Assembly: GCA_902775135.1 (NCBI GenBank)
Contig: CACYKY010000013.1
Span: forward strand, 1 to 60,688
Source of the DNA: an uncultured Bacteroidota bacterium
Lineage (GTDB): Bacteria > Bacteroidota > Bacteroidia > Bacteroidales > P3
Direction: 5' to 3'
DNA length: 60,688 nt
Within the stretch, counting starts at the first letter, position 1. Every line of letters begins with the position of its first letter. The translations under genes and the position numbers were made by a program. Shown here in pieces: positions 16,389 through 26,201 of this stretch. The notes beneath the pieces were generated by a model. It was not told the origin of the DNA, did not search any database, and saw nothing but the letters and a program-made list of their open reading frames with translations.

Positions 16389-16397
16389 GCAAAGGTA
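16389..16397 (-). promoter_or_regulatory. TAnnTTTG promoter of the macro-like gene
   Basis: TACCTTTGC on the minus strand, 31 nt from the ATG at 16358, back to back with the promoter at 16429. Confidence 0.7.
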
Positions 16398-16428
16398 GGA
16401 TTTTTTCTCCAATCTTCCAAATTTTTGT

Positions 16429-16437
16429 TATCTTTGC
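16429..16437 (+). promoter_or_regulatory. TAnnTTTG promoter of 16441-16944
   Basis: TATCTTTGC ends three bases before the first ATG of the gene, so transcription should begin at or just after that ATG. Confidence 0.65.
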
Positions 16438-16440
16438 AGC

Positions 16441-16944
16441 ATGGAGCACCTGCATATCGATGATGTCAAGTTGCTGGCTATGAACGCCCACGGCAACGAG
16501 GAGGCGCGCCGCGAGCTCTTCGCCGCCGCGCTGGAAGGGGAGGGGCGCATGAGCGCCAACGCCCTGTGGGCGCTGACGCATCTGCCCAAGGAGGACTCTG
16601 TCTACCTCGACCAGCACCGGCGGGAGCTGACGATGGTGGCCCTCTCCGCCGCCGACGTCCCCCGTCGGCGTCTGGCACTGGCACTCCTCGAGCGGCTGGA
16701 ATGGGCCGTCGACCAGGTGGATACGGCTCTCCTCGATTTCTGCCTCCTCCATCTGATGGACCCCTCCGAGCCTGTGGGGGTCCGTGCGCTCTGTGGCAAG
16801 CTGGCCTATATGCTTTGCCGCCACTACCCCGAGCTCCTCAGCGAACTCCGCCAATCGCTCCTCATGCTCGAACCCTCCCTCCTCAAGCCCGGATTCAGAC
16901 ACACCAGAAACAAACTCCTCTCTTTGATATCCAATTCACTATGA
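16441..16944 (+). CDS. HEAT-like helical protein upstream of AlkD
   Basis: 167 residues, all helical, with the pattern EEARRELFAAAL-x-SANALWALTHLP and later LLDFCLLHLMDPSEPVGVRALCGKLAYMLCRHYPELLSELRQSLLMLEPSLL, as in HEAT-like helical repeats. A family with this signature seems common in Bacteroidetes but I know no function for it. The promoter lies so close that either the mRNA is leaderless from the ATG at 16441 or translation starts at the ATG at 16480. It overlaps the AlkD-like gene by ATGA and is translationally coupled to it. Confidence 0.75.
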   Translation: MEHLHIDDVKLLAMNAHGNEEARRELFAAALEGEGRMSANALWALTHLPKEDSVYLDQHRRELTMVALSAADVPRRRLALALLERLEWAVDQVDTALLDFCLLHLMDPSEPVGVRALCGKLAYMLCRHYPELLSELRQSLLMLEPSLLKPGFRHTRNKLLSLISNSL

Positions 16945-17612
16945 TTCAGGACCGTCTCCTCGCTTTGCGCGACGAAAAATATGCCGCCTTCACGGCGAAG
17001 CTCATCCCCAACATCGACCCCTCGCGGATTGTCGGCGTGCGCGCCCCACAGCTGGCACAACTGGCCAAAGAGCTGAAAGGCAGCGCCGTAGCTCGTGAGT
17101 TCCTGGCCCTGTTGCCCCATCGTTTCCTCGAGGAGAATGGCCTACATGCAGCGCTGCTCAACAGCATGAGGGAATACGCCACTGTCGTCGAGGAAGTGGA
17201 GCGCTTCCTTCCTTATGTCGACAACTGGGCCACCTGCGACTCCCTCTCGCCGAAGGTCTTCGCTCGCCACACCGCCGAACTGCTGCCACTTGTGCGCCGC
17301 TGGATGGCCAGCCGTCACGAGTACACCTGCCGTTTCGGCATCGGCATGCTCATGCGCCATTTTCTGGCACCCGACACCTTCCGACCCGACTTCCCCCAGT
17401 GGGTCGCCGCCATCGGGCGCGACGAGTTCTATGTCAAGATGATGCAGGCATGGTATTTCGCCACAGCCCTCGCCAAGCAGTGGGACGCCACCGAACCTTT
17501 CATGCACGAGGGCCGCCTCCCCGAGTGGGTCCGACGCAAGAGCATCCAGAAAGCCCTCGAGTCGTTCCGCGTCTCCGATCTCCACAAGTCCCACCTCCGC
17601 ACGCTCCGTTGA
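16941..17612 (+). CDS. AlkD-like DNA alkylation repair protein
   Basis: 223 residues from the ATG at 16941. The helical repeats carry the AlkD family signatures: GVRAPQLAQLAKELKG near the N-terminus, FLPYVDNWATCDSLSPK (the W and D positions used by AlkD for base release), then RFGIGMLMRHF and a C-terminal VRRKSIQKALES. AlkD enzymes are HEAT-like glycosylases that release alkylated purines without base flipping. The length matches the family (about 220-240). It is coupled to the helical protein upstream. Confidence 0.88.
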   Translation: MIQDRLLALRDEKYAAFTAKLIPNIDPSRIVGVRAPQLAQLAKELKGSAVAREFLALLPHRFLEENGLHAALLNSMREYATVVEEVERFLPYVDNWATCDSLSPKVFARHTAELLPLVRRWMASRHEYTCRFGIGMLMRHFLAPDTFRPDFPQWVAAIGRDEFYVKMMQAWYFATALAKQWDATEPFMHEGRLPEWVRRKSIQKALESFRVSDLHKSHLRTLR

Positions 17613-17809
17613 TCTCCCATCACCAGTCGCCAAACCCATAGGGTAGGGGAGAGTGAGGCGTCTCTTGCCACCTCAACGGGCAGATGAGGGGAAAAAGGTG
17701 GGGAAAAACCAAAAACTCATTTTTGGCCATTCTGAGCGACTTTCTCCGCAATCTGTACATCCGGTCGCTCCGAGAGGGAGATAGCCCATTACAGGCGATT
17801 TTTCGTTGT

Positions 17810-17821
17810 TTACATTTGTAG
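17810..17821. promoter_or_regulatory. Operator-like site (11/12 match)
   Basis: TTACATTTGTAG, one mismatch to the dyad TTACAWWTGTAA that recurs at 17879, 17891, 18119 and 18196. Confidence 0.5.
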
Positions 17822-17878
17822 CAAATTTGCCGACCGAAACTACGTGTATTTTTGTAATTTTATCGTTGTTATGTATAT

Positions 17879-17902
17879 TTACAAATGTAATTACAAATGT
17901 AA
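17879..17902. promoter_or_regulatory. Tandem pair of TTACAAATGTAA sites
   Basis: Two exact 12-bp dyads abut head to tail (17879-17890 and 17891-17902), which would place two dimers about one helical turn apart. Confidence 0.65.
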
Positions 17903-18118
17903 ATTGTATTTTTGTTAAATCTATTAATATTTATATCATCTATGTAAATATTAATTCTAATTATCAGTTATTTAAATTTGTTTATATAAAGTAATAATTG
18001 CAATTATTGGCAGGGATAAACCGATTGTGTAGATTGCTATAATGATTAATCATAAAGTGTTGTTATCAATGACTTAATAGTATATTATTTAAACAAATTA
18101 TTTATACATTGCCTATAT

Positions 18119-18130
18119 TTACATTTGTAA
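18119..18130. promoter_or_regulatory. TTACATTTGTAA site
   Basis: Exact dyad about 80 bp upstream of the repressor gene. Confidence 0.6.
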
Positions 18131-18195
18131 TGTTGTTAATTTTATTTTGCAGTATCGAAATAATTGTGTAATTTTGTAAATTATTTAACGCATGG

Positions 18196-18207
18196 TTACA
18201 AATGTAA
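18196..18207. promoter_or_regulatory. TTACAAATGTAA site at the repressor start
   Basis: Exact dyad ending 4 bp before the ATG of the CI-like gene at 18212, well placed for autorepression. Confidence 0.65.
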
Positions 18208-18211
18208 GATT

Positions 18212-18793
18212 ATGATAAACAGGATAAATCTCATTCTTAAGGCCAAAAATATCACCGCAAGACAGTTCGCCGAAGAAATCGGTATTCAGCCCTCCGGAAT
18301 GTCGCACATTTTGAGTGGGCGCAACAACCCAAGTCTCGACTTCGTCAGCAAGGTCATCCGCCGCTATCCCGAGATCGACTCCAACTGGCTCCTCCTGGGA
18401 CGTGGGGAGATGTATATGACGGGCACCCCCGCCCCCGCCACTTCCGTTTCGCCTTCGCCTTCGGCGCAGGAGCCAACGCTCTTTTCTATGCCCGACCCTC
18501 AAGTGCAGCAAACCGTTGTGGAAACCCCAGCCCCCTCCGTAGAGACGCAGCGCGCTGCGTCTCCAACCCCGCAAGCTGCGTCTCCCACCCCGCAAGCACA
18601 GCAAACCAATGTGGAAACCCCATCCCCCTACGTAGAGACGCCGCAAGCTGCGTCTTCAATCCCGCAATCCCACCCCACCGTTGTGGAACGGGAGGATAAA
18701 AAACCTTCGCCGTCCATGGGCAATGAACGGCGTTTGGTGAAAATACTGATGTTCTACGACGACCACTCCTTCGAGGAATACCGTCCCCAATAA
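18212..18793 (+). CDS. CI/XRE-type helix-turn-helix regulator
   Basis: 193 residues from the ATG at 18212 (the frame opens at 18164, but the operator-like dyad sits between). Residues 1-66 are an XRE helix-turn-helix of the Bacteroidetes CI-like group: INLILKAKNITARQFAEEIGIQPSGMSHILSGRNNPSLDFV, ending PEIDSNWLLLGRGEMY. A long Pro/Ala/Gln-rich linker follows (residues about 72-165) with repeated SPTPQA and VETP segments. The C-terminus is NERRLVKILMFYDDHSFEEYRPQ. There is no LexA-like protease domain. It probably binds the TTACAWWTGTAA sites upstream of itself; this is inference. Confidence 0.88.
   Translation: MINRINLILKAKNITARQFAEEIGIQPSGMSHILSGRNNPSLDFVSKVIRRYPEIDSNWLLLGRGEMYMTGTPAPATSVSPSPSAQEPTLFSMPDPQVQQTVVETPAPSVETQRAASPTPQAASPTPQAQQTNVETPSPYVETPQAASSIPQSHPTVVEREDKKPSPSMGNERRLVKILMFYDDHSFEEYRPQ
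18530..18665. repeat. Imperfect repeats in the linker of the CI-like gene
   Basis: Copies of GTAGAGACGC followed by GCTGCGTCT, and of GTGGAAACCCC, recur through the linker. The segment near 18539-18562 forms an inverted repeat around AGACGCAGCGCGCTGCGTCT. Confidence 0.75.
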
Positions 18794-18832
18794 GGATTAA
18801 CGCATTCACACGTTAACGCATTAACGCATTCC

Positions 18833-19321
18833 TCACGGTTTCTTCCAGAATTTGGGGGTGAGGTCCATGAGGATGTTGCCCGGCTCGGTGTTGCGGCGAT
18901 GCTGGACAAGGTAGAGGCGCTGGTTGGTCTTGGGCGATTTCAAGGGGCCGAGGTGCGCCAGGTAGGGGCCCAGTTTGACATAGTCGAAGTTGTCGAGGTT
19001 CACCGCCGGGGAGACCAGGTTCCTACCGCTGTACCATGCCGTCTTCAGTCCCGGATGGCGCTCCTTGAGGCGCGAGGCAATGCCGTCCACCTCTGCAGGC
19101 GCGGCGTCGCCACCCATCAGCGCCACGCAGCTGACTCCCGAAGGCTGCCGCTCCAGCAACTTGTCGAGGGCTTCGTCCGTCAGCGGCTCGCCCACGTCGC
19201 CCCACAGATGCTTGGAGTGGCACCCCGGACAGCGGCAGGGACAGCCCGACAGGTTCACCGCCAGCGTCACCTCGTCGGGAATCTCCTGAAAGACAATGTC
19301 TGTTTCGGTGTACTTGAGCAT
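18833..19321 (-). CDS. nrdG: Anaerobic ribonucleotide reductase activating enzyme
   Basis: 162 residues. The radical-SAM cluster motif CPCRCPGC (CxxxCxxC) lies at residues about 27-34, followed by HSKHLWG as in NrdG. VALMGGDAAPAEV is the later glycine-containing motif. It uses S-adenosylmethionine and a [4Fe-4S] cluster to install the glycyl radical on NrdD. It lies 9 nt downstream of nrdD in the same operon and under the same cobalamin riboswitch. Length is typical for NrdG. Confidence 0.95.
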   Translation of the reverse strand: MLKYTETDIVFQEIPDEVTLAVNLSGCPCRCPGCHSKHLWGDVGEPLTDEALDKLLERQPSGVSCVALMGGDAAPAEVDGIASRLKERHPGLKTAWYSGRNLVSPAVNLDNFDYVKLGPYLAHLGPLKSPKTNQRLYLVQHRRNTEPGNILMDLTPKFWKKP

Positions 19322-19330
19322 CTCTCTCTC

Positions 19331-21436
19331 TTAGGCTTTTTTCTCCATGGTGGCATAGTAGCGGCGGGCGGCCTCCTGCTGGCGCGGCTGGCTGAAGTTG
19401 GAGACTCGGCGCAGGTAGCCGATGACGCGCGTCAGGTAGTCGACATTCTTCGAGTGGCAGTGGGGGCACTCCTTGAGGTAGCGCTTGTCAATGTGGCCAC
19501 AGTCGTTGCAGATGGTGTTGGGGATATTGAAGGTGAAGTAGTTGCACCCTTCCTTGGCGGCCACTTTGAGCAGCTGGCGGTACTGCTCCTGCGTGAGGTG
19601 CTCCTCGAGGTTGCAATGCAGCGCCGAGCCGCCGGTGAGGTGCTCGATGTAGGGGGCGCCGTGCAGACGGAACTTGTCGAGCACCGTGAGCGTGGTGTCC
19701 TCGACGATGTAGAAGTAGGAGTTGTAGCAGTCGCGCGGCACAAAGTAGCCGTCCTCGCGGTCCCATTTGGCGTGCTTCACTCCCACGTTCTCGGCGGGGA
19801 TCATCTCGCAGTTGAACATCACCTCCTTGGTGCGGTATTCCTTGTTCTTCTTCTCCACCAGCCCGAGCACCGTCTGCACAAACTCGCGGTACTGCGGGTT
19901 GTCGGTGATGGGGATGCCCATGAACTCGGCGGCCTCCACCAGGCCGTTGACACCAATGGTGAGGTACTGGCGGGCGATGTTGATGTAGCCGGCATCGAAG
20001 AGCGGCAGCATGCCGTGGGCCTGCAGGTCCTTCAGGTTCTCGTTGTAGGCCAGCTGCACCTTGTGGCAGAGGTCGATGATGTCCGTCAGGAACTCCTTGT
20101 AGTCCATGCCGTTGTTGACGGCATACTGGATGCAGCGGTTCAGGTTGATGGTGAGGACGGACTTGGAGCCGGTGCTCACGCCGCCGGCACCCAGCGTGTA
20201 GCTGAAGCCATTGTCGGTGATCTCGTTGCGCAGTCGGCAGCAGCTGCTCAGGGAGTCGGCGTTGTCGGAGATATAGGTGAAGAAGGAGTGCCCTTCGGCA
20301 TACATCTCGGCCGTGAAGTCGGCCATATCCTTGTCCACGAAGTTGCCGTCCTTGTCGTAGAGCAGCGCCATCGTCTCCACGGGGAAGGTGAGCACGGTCT
20401 TGGTGCGTTCCTCGTTGAACCAGCGCATGAAGCGCTTCTGCAGCCAGCAGAGGCCCTCCCAGTCGGGCTCCGACCCGTCGGGGAAGCGGAACTCGCCGAA
20501 GATGGACTCGAAGTAGGGACGGTCGTAGTAGGCGATGTTCCAGAACACCGACTGGTAGTTGCGGGCGCCCGTGGGCTGGTTGAGCGAGTAGACAATCTGC
20601 TCGAAGCAGTCGGTGATCACCTTGTCCATCGTCTTCTGACGCAGCGAGAGGTCGACCACCCGGTCGGGCTCCTTCCAGTAGTCCTTGCCGTAGTCCTTCT
20701 GGATGAAGTAGTTGAGGTACATCAGGAATTCCGGCGTGGCGCAGGCGCCGCTCAGCATGGAGGAGACCATGAAGACCATGTTGATGAAGCCGCCGCAGTA
20801 GCTCTTGAGGTTGGTGGGGGCTGTGGAGTTGCCTCCGATACTCGTGGTGCCGCCGAGGAGCCAGGGATACATGGTGATGGAGGCACAGTAGTTGGCCAGG
20901 CTCGTCTCGTCGTTCTTATAGATGAAGTGGTGCGTCAGCAGGTCGATGTAGCGGTCGGCCATCTCTTTGCCATACATGCTCTTGATACGGTCGGTGAGCA
21001 GGCGGCGGTTCAGGCGGATGAAGCCGCTCTTGGGCAATTCGCCGATGAGCGTGGCGATGTTCTTGTTCTCCACATTGGCGTTGGCGTCGTACTTCGAGCC
21101 GGTGGCCGCATTGGCGGCGTCCACATAGTCGGTCAGGAAACGCAGCTTCTCCATCGTCTCGCGGTCCTCGGTGTGCTGCTGGCGGTAGAGGATGAAACTC
21201 TTCGCCACGTTGTAGTAGCCCTCTTTCATCAGGGCCACCTCCACCTGGTTCTGGATCTCCTCGACGGTAATGCCGTCGTGGATGTCGATGAGGGACAGGA
21301 TCTTCGACAACTTGCCCAGGTCAATGGGCTCCTTCTGCGAGTTGAACGCCTTGATGATGGCATTCATGATCTTGTCGAGCGAGAAGCGCTCCTGCGTCCC
21401 GTCGCGCTTGGTGATGGTAAAACTGTTGGTCTCCAT
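19331..21436 (-). CDS. nrdD: Anaerobic (class III) ribonucleoside-triphosphate reductase
   Basis: 701 residues, the full family length. An N-terminal ATP-cone (ITKRDGTQERFSLDKIMNAIIKAFNS) precedes the ten-strand barrel. The C-terminus has the zinc site CNDCGH and CPHCHS, then the glycyl-radical loop RVIGYLRRVSNF. It makes dNTPs from NTPs without oxygen, using formate or a thiol as reductant, and needs NrdG for activation. The leader carries a cobalamin riboswitch. That fits repression of this B12-independent enzyme when a B12-dependent class II reductase can work, but no class II gene lies in the window. Confidence 0.97.
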   Translation of the reverse strand: METNSFTITKRDGTQERFSLDKIMNAIIKAFNSQKEPIDLGKLSKILSLIDIHDGITVEEIQNQVEVALMKEGYYNVAKSFILYRQQHTEDRETMEKLRFLTDYVDAANAATGSKYDANANVENKNIATLIGELPKSGFIRLNRRLLTDRIKSMYGKEMADRYIDLLTHHFIYKNDETSLANYCASITMYPWLLGGTTSIGGNSTAPTNLKSYCGGFINMVFMVSSMLSGACATPEFLMYLNYFIQKDYGKDYWKEPDRVVDLSLRQKTMDKVITDCFEQIVYSLNQPTGARNYQSVFWNIAYYDRPYFESIFGEFRFPDGSEPDWEGLCWLQKRFMRWFNEERTKTVLTFPVETMALLYDKDGNFVDKDMADFTAEMYAEGHSFFTYISDNADSLSSCCRLRNEITDNGFSYTLGAGGVSTGSKSVLTINLNRCIQYAVNNGMDYKEFLTDIIDLCHKVQLAYNENLKDLQAHGMLPLFDAGYINIARQYLTIGVNGLVEAAEFMGIPITDNPQYREFVQTVLGLVEKKNKEYRTKEVMFNCEMIPAENVGVKHAKWDREDGYFVPRDCYNSYFYIVEDTTLTVLDKFRLHGAPYIEHLTGGSALHCNLEEHLTQEQYRQLLKVAAKEGCNYFTFNIPNTICNDCGHIDKRYLKECPHCHSKNVDYLTRVIGYLRRVSNFSQPRQQEAARRYYATMEKKA

Positions 21437-21569
21437 GTTTGCTTGCCTATATTATTATTGTTTTCTTTATTATTATATCTGTTTTCTGCATGCAAAAGTC
21501 GACCGGGGGCATAGTTGTGGGTGAACAACGGCCGGCTTTTGACGCGAAAGCGGCATGTGTTGCTATTCA

Positions 21570-21702
21570 TCGTGGCAGGTGTCTGGCTTAGGTTTTCTCC
21601 CGTTGGCCATGCCAACGCGGCAATCATCACAGTTGCGCGACAGCTCGCGATTCTCACGCGATTCCCTCTTTGTGCCCGCCTCCAGGGGGGGGGCAACCAC
21701 GA
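21570..21702 (-). promoter_or_regulatory. Cobalamin riboswitch in the nrdD leader
   Basis: On the minus strand the conserved core is clear: AAAGAGGGAATC, then TGAGAATC flanked by a CGCG/CGCG stem, AGCTG-CGCAACTGTGA, and finally the B12 box GCCAGACACCTGCC (21574-21587). The ends pair as P1: TCGTGG (21697-21702) with CCACGA (21570-21575). Total about 133 nt, shorter than the classic ~200 nt. It lies 133 nt upstream of the nrdD ATG. It should sense a cobalamin and lower nrdDG expression. Confidence 0.92.
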
Positions 21703-21756
21703 CAAACAATTCATGTCAAGGAACTTAATCGAGGTCTCCCCCGATGAATTCATGAT

Positions 21757-21765
21757 GCAAAGATA
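21757..21765 (-). promoter_or_regulatory. TAnnTTTG promoter of nrdDG
   Basis: TATCTTTGC on the minus strand, with a TTTG -33 element 19 bases upstream. It gives a leader of about 310 nt that includes the riboswitch. Confidence 0.75.
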
Positions 21766-22120
21766 CACTCCTTTCTCCGTTTGGCAAAAAAATGTTATCA
21801 ACAAAAACCCGTTGAAAACTCTCCTCCCTCCGCCAACTCCCTCATACACACCACCGCTACCCCTATTGCCACTCCGTCATCGCCCTGTCATCACCCTGTC
21901 ATCGCCCTGTCATCCCCCCCCCTTACGCCCCCCTGCATCGCCTACCCTATACCTGCCCCTGCCCGGCATCGCGGGAGCAATGCCCTGCGACTGAAGCGAA
22001 GCGAAATGAAGCAAACACCCACCTCGGAGGATTATTGAGCTTCTCGATGAAAAATGGACGGAGAAACAGGCTGTTCAACACCTGTTGAAACTTTTTTTTC
22101 ATCGTATCAGAATTTATTTG
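21766..22120. other. Gene-free divergent spacer
   Basis: Holds three 11-bp tandem units of CATCnCCCTGT (about 21878-21915) inside a C-rich stretch, and an inverted repeat TTCAACA-CC-TGTTGAA (22073-22088) followed by T8. No supported gene. Confidence 0.5.
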
Positions 22121-22129
22121 TATATTTGC
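22121..22129 (+). promoter_or_regulatory. TAnnTTTG promoter of pruA
   Basis: TATATTTGC, 33 nt before the pruA start. Confidence 0.7.
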
Positions 22130-22161
22130 ACCCAAAATTAAACCACTAAAACATTACAAAA

Positions 22162-23796
<1,635 letters not shown>

Positions 23797-23828
23797 GCCT
23801 GTTTGGAAAAGGAAAGCATGACAATGGG

Positions 23829-23866
23829 GAGGGCGGCCACCTTCGGTGGCCGCCCTCCCTCCTTTT
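23829..23866 (+). terminator. Terminator of pruA
   Basis: A 13-bp GC-rich stem (GAGGGCGGCCACC with its complement ending at 23858) around a TTCG loop, followed by a T-rich tail. The UUCG-type loop adds stability. Confidence 0.9.
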
Positions 23867-23908
23867 TGCACTCCTTGCAAGCGTACCGGAGACAAAGAAA
23901 AAATCCCA

Positions 23909-24517
23909 TCAGAGAACCTTGATGAGCTCCACCGTGAAGATGAGGGCTGCGTAGGGAGGGATGTCGGCGCCGGCGCCGCGCTCGCCATAGGCGAGGTTGT
24001 AGGGGATGTAGAACTTGAAGATGGAGCCCTCTTTCATGAGCTGCACACCTTCGGTCCATCCGCTGATGACCTGGCGCAGGCCGAACTCGGCGGGCATTCC
24101 GCGTCGGTAGCTCGAGTCGAAAACGGTGCCGTCGATAAGGGTGCCCTCGTAGTGGCAGCGCACGGTGTCGCTGGCTTTGGGCTGACGGCCGGTGCCCTCT
24201 TTCACCACTTCGTACTGCAGGCCGCTGGCGGTGGTGGTCACTTCGGGACGCAGCTTGTTACGGTTGAGGAAGGCTTCGCCTTCGGCACGGGCGGCTTTGC
24301 CGCGCTCAATGGCTTCGGCCTGCTGGCGCTCCTCCAGTTCGCTGAAGAAGTGCTCCAGCACCTGCTGCACCTCGGCAGCGCTCATCTGTTCCGGACGCCC
24401 TTCCAGCACATCGCGGATGGCGGCGGCATAGTCGTCCACATTCAGGCTCTTTCCCAAGCCCATTCCAATCAGTTGGTGGCCAATATTGTGGCCCAATGCA
24501 TAGCTTAATTTATCCAT
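23909..24517 (-). CDS. FKBP-type peptidyl-prolyl isomerase (cytoplasmic FklB/Mip-like)
   Basis: 202 residues. The N-terminal dimerisation part (MDKLSYALGHNIGHQL, AAAIRDVLEG, then a long helix rich in E, A and R) is followed by an FKBP domain from TASGLQYEVVKEGTG. Key residues are visible: VRCHYEGTLIDGTVFDSSYRRG, FGLRQVISGWTEGVQLMKEGS, FYIPYNLAYGERG and IPPYAALIFTVELI. There is no signal peptide, in contrast to the related 41971-42738. It catalyses cis-trans isomerisation of X-Pro bonds and assists folding. Confidence 0.93.
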   Translation of the reverse strand: MDKLSYALGHNIGHQLIGMGLGKSLNVDDYAAAIRDVLEGRPEQMSAAEVQQVLEHFFSELEERQQAEAIERGKAARAEGEAFLNRNKLRPEVTTTASGLQYEVVKEGTGRQPKASDTVRCHYEGTLIDGTVFDSSYRRGMPAEFGLRQVISGWTEGVQLMKEGSIFKFYIPYNLAYGERGAGADIPPYAALIFTVELIKVL

Positions 24518-24599
24518 AATAGCTTGTAACGTCCTTCGTGAAAAAATATTGTATCTATTTAGTTATTAAAAAAAATTTTGTGGAATGGAATAATGTTTG

Positions 24600-24608
24600 T
24601 ACTTTTGC
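24600..24608 (+). promoter_or_regulatory. TAnnTTTG promoter of 24651-26141
   Basis: TACTTTTGC, 43 nt before the ATG. Confidence 0.6.
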
Positions 24609-24650
24609 AAACTGAAAACAAAAGTATAAATACTAAACACATAATAGATC

Positions 24651-26141
24651 ATGAAAAGAATTATCCGTCTGTTTTGCCTTTCGGCATTGGCTTTGCTGGT
24701 TGTTGCATGCAGCAACGAAGACAGCTTCCACAATTTCAAGATGGACCGTATCAACCTCAGCGGTGCCAATTATCTGGCTTTGGCCGGTGGGCAGAGTAAT
24801 ACAAAAGATGGTGTTGGTAGCCAGCAGTATCTCTACAGCGTTGACGAGAATGGCAATTTGTCCGTTGTCGCCTATGAATACCAGTGTGACGACAATGGGG
24901 TGGCCAGCGAGCTGAGTCGCAAACTGACGCTGACGATTAACCAGATGGTGCCCGTGGGCGACAAGTACATCTGGCTCGTGGGCTGCCGCTACGAGTGCGA
25001 CGACTATAGTGGATTCAGCGAGAGTATGCAGGACGCTATCCGCGGTATGGTGAACCACAGCCAGCAGAATTTCGGCGAGAACTTCCTCATCCGCAAGAGC
25101 GACGGCAAGATATTCGACCTGAACGAGGTAATTGTCAAGTTCCCCATCGTGTCAATTTATGTTCCCGGCCTTGGAAGCGTGGGTTTGGTAGGCTATGGCG
25201 GCGACAATGGGCTGCCCGTCGACGGCGACCTTACGGGCGACCGTCTGCGCAAGCTGGGGCTCATCAACCAGCTGGGCGACGATATCTATCTGGCCTCGGG
25301 CTCCTATCAGGGCGGCCTCACCCGGCTGCACGACAATGGCAGCTCCATCTCGGTCTATAATGTGCTCGACTACAACATCGGCTACTCCGTCACCGACAAC
25401 CAGGGACACTTGGGCACCACCATCTGCTACACTGGCAACTCGCCCGACGTAGCCTCCATCATGGCCCCCAACGGCACCCTGCCCGCCATACAGGGCATAC
25501 CAGGCAACGACTATCGGCCCGAGATGCGCTGCATCGGCGGCAAGTTCTTCGTCTCGGCCGAGATTGAGATATGGGAAGGGAACGAATATATTACAACCAC
25601 CGACAGCATCTACCTTGTCGACGTCAGCACGTCGCCGGCTACCGCCACCGCTGTGGCCGAGGGCTATTTCTCCGGCGACGAGTACGAGACCTACTCGACG
25701 ACGATCTATGTCAGCGACGAGGAAAACTATTCTTGGTTTAGCGGGACGACGCTCTTTACCTTCAACTCGAACACCTACCAGCTTACCGAGAGTTCATTGC
25801 CCGCCGGATGGCCCCAGTACAGTATGTTCGACGCCGAAGGCTATTGCTATGAGCCGCATATCAATGTCGGCCTCCAGAGCTTCACCATCTACAATCTCGC
25901 CACCCAGCAGACAGAAGAGGTTACGTGCGACCGCTCTCAGGTGCCTGCCTTCAACTTCGAGGCTGGTTGCAACTACGATGGAGGATTGGGTGCTTTCATC
26001 GAGAGTGTCATCATGGCCGACGGCTCTACGACGACTCTTGTCACCGACGTGAAAGGACCCCAGCGTGGCATCACTCGTGTGGGTGGCCAGACGGAGCCCA
26101 ATAACAATATCGAGATCAGTACGCTGATTCCGCTCAACTAA
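24651..26141 (+). CDS. Uncharacterised lipoprotein, probable beta-propeller
   Basis: 496 residues. The signal peptide ends LLVVAC. The mature chain has recurrent short beta segments with YLYSVDENGNLSVVAYE, FLIRKSDGKIFDLNE, IYLASGSYQGGLTRLHDNGSSISVYN, YLVDVST, LFTFNSNTYQL and FTIYNLATQQTEEV, reading like successive propeller blades that bind or report values. Several Bacteroidetes lipoprotein families look like this (for example the DUF4374 type), but I cannot assign one firmly. Base composition is a little lower in GC than the flanks. The gene converges on the BtuF-like gene. Confidence 0.75.
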   Translation: MKRIIRLFCLSALALLVVACSNEDSFHNFKMDRINLSGANYLALAGGQSNTKDGVGSQQYLYSVDENGNLSVVAYEYQCDDNGVASELSRKLTLTINQMVPVGDKYIWLVGCRYECDDYSGFSESMQDAIRGMVNHSQQNFGENFLIRKSDGKIFDLNEVIVKFPIVSIYVPGLGSVGLVGYGGDNGLPVDGDLTGDRLRKLGLINQLGDDIYLASGSYQGGLTRLHDNGSSISVYNVLDYNIGYSVTDNQGHLGTTICYTGNSPDVASIMAPNGTLPAIQGIPGNDYRPEMRCIGGKFFVSAEIEIWEGNEYITTTDSIYLVDVSTSPATATAVAEGYFSGDEYETYSTTIYVSDEENYSWFSGTTLFTFNSNTYQLTESSLPAGWPQYSMFDAEGYCYEPHINVGLQSFTIYNLATQQTEEVTCDRSQVPAFNFEAGCNYDGGLGAFIESVIMADGSTTTLVTDVKGPQRGITRVGGQTEPNNNIEISTLIPLN

Positions 26142-26201
26142 TAAGAATGTCAGCAAAGCTAACGTGTCGTAAGTCGAGAGCGAAGCCACTCAGCCACTCA
26201 G

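Larger units (their letters stand above)
17613..18211. other. AT-rich intergenic region with repeated operator-like sites
   Basis: 599 bp without a credible gene. Base composition drops sharply from about 17,790. The region carries at least four exact TTACAWWTGTAA sites and one 11/12 match. The short open frame 17806-17994 is low-complexity and not supported. Confidence 0.7.

Noticed and set aside
17806..17994. 62-codon open frame in the operator region
   Set aside because: AT-rich low-complexity translation that covers the tandem TTACAAATGTAA sites.
21515..21994. 159-codon plus-strand open frame in the nrdD-pruA spacer
   Set aside because: It is antisense to the riboswitch and ends in proline-rich low-complexity sequence.
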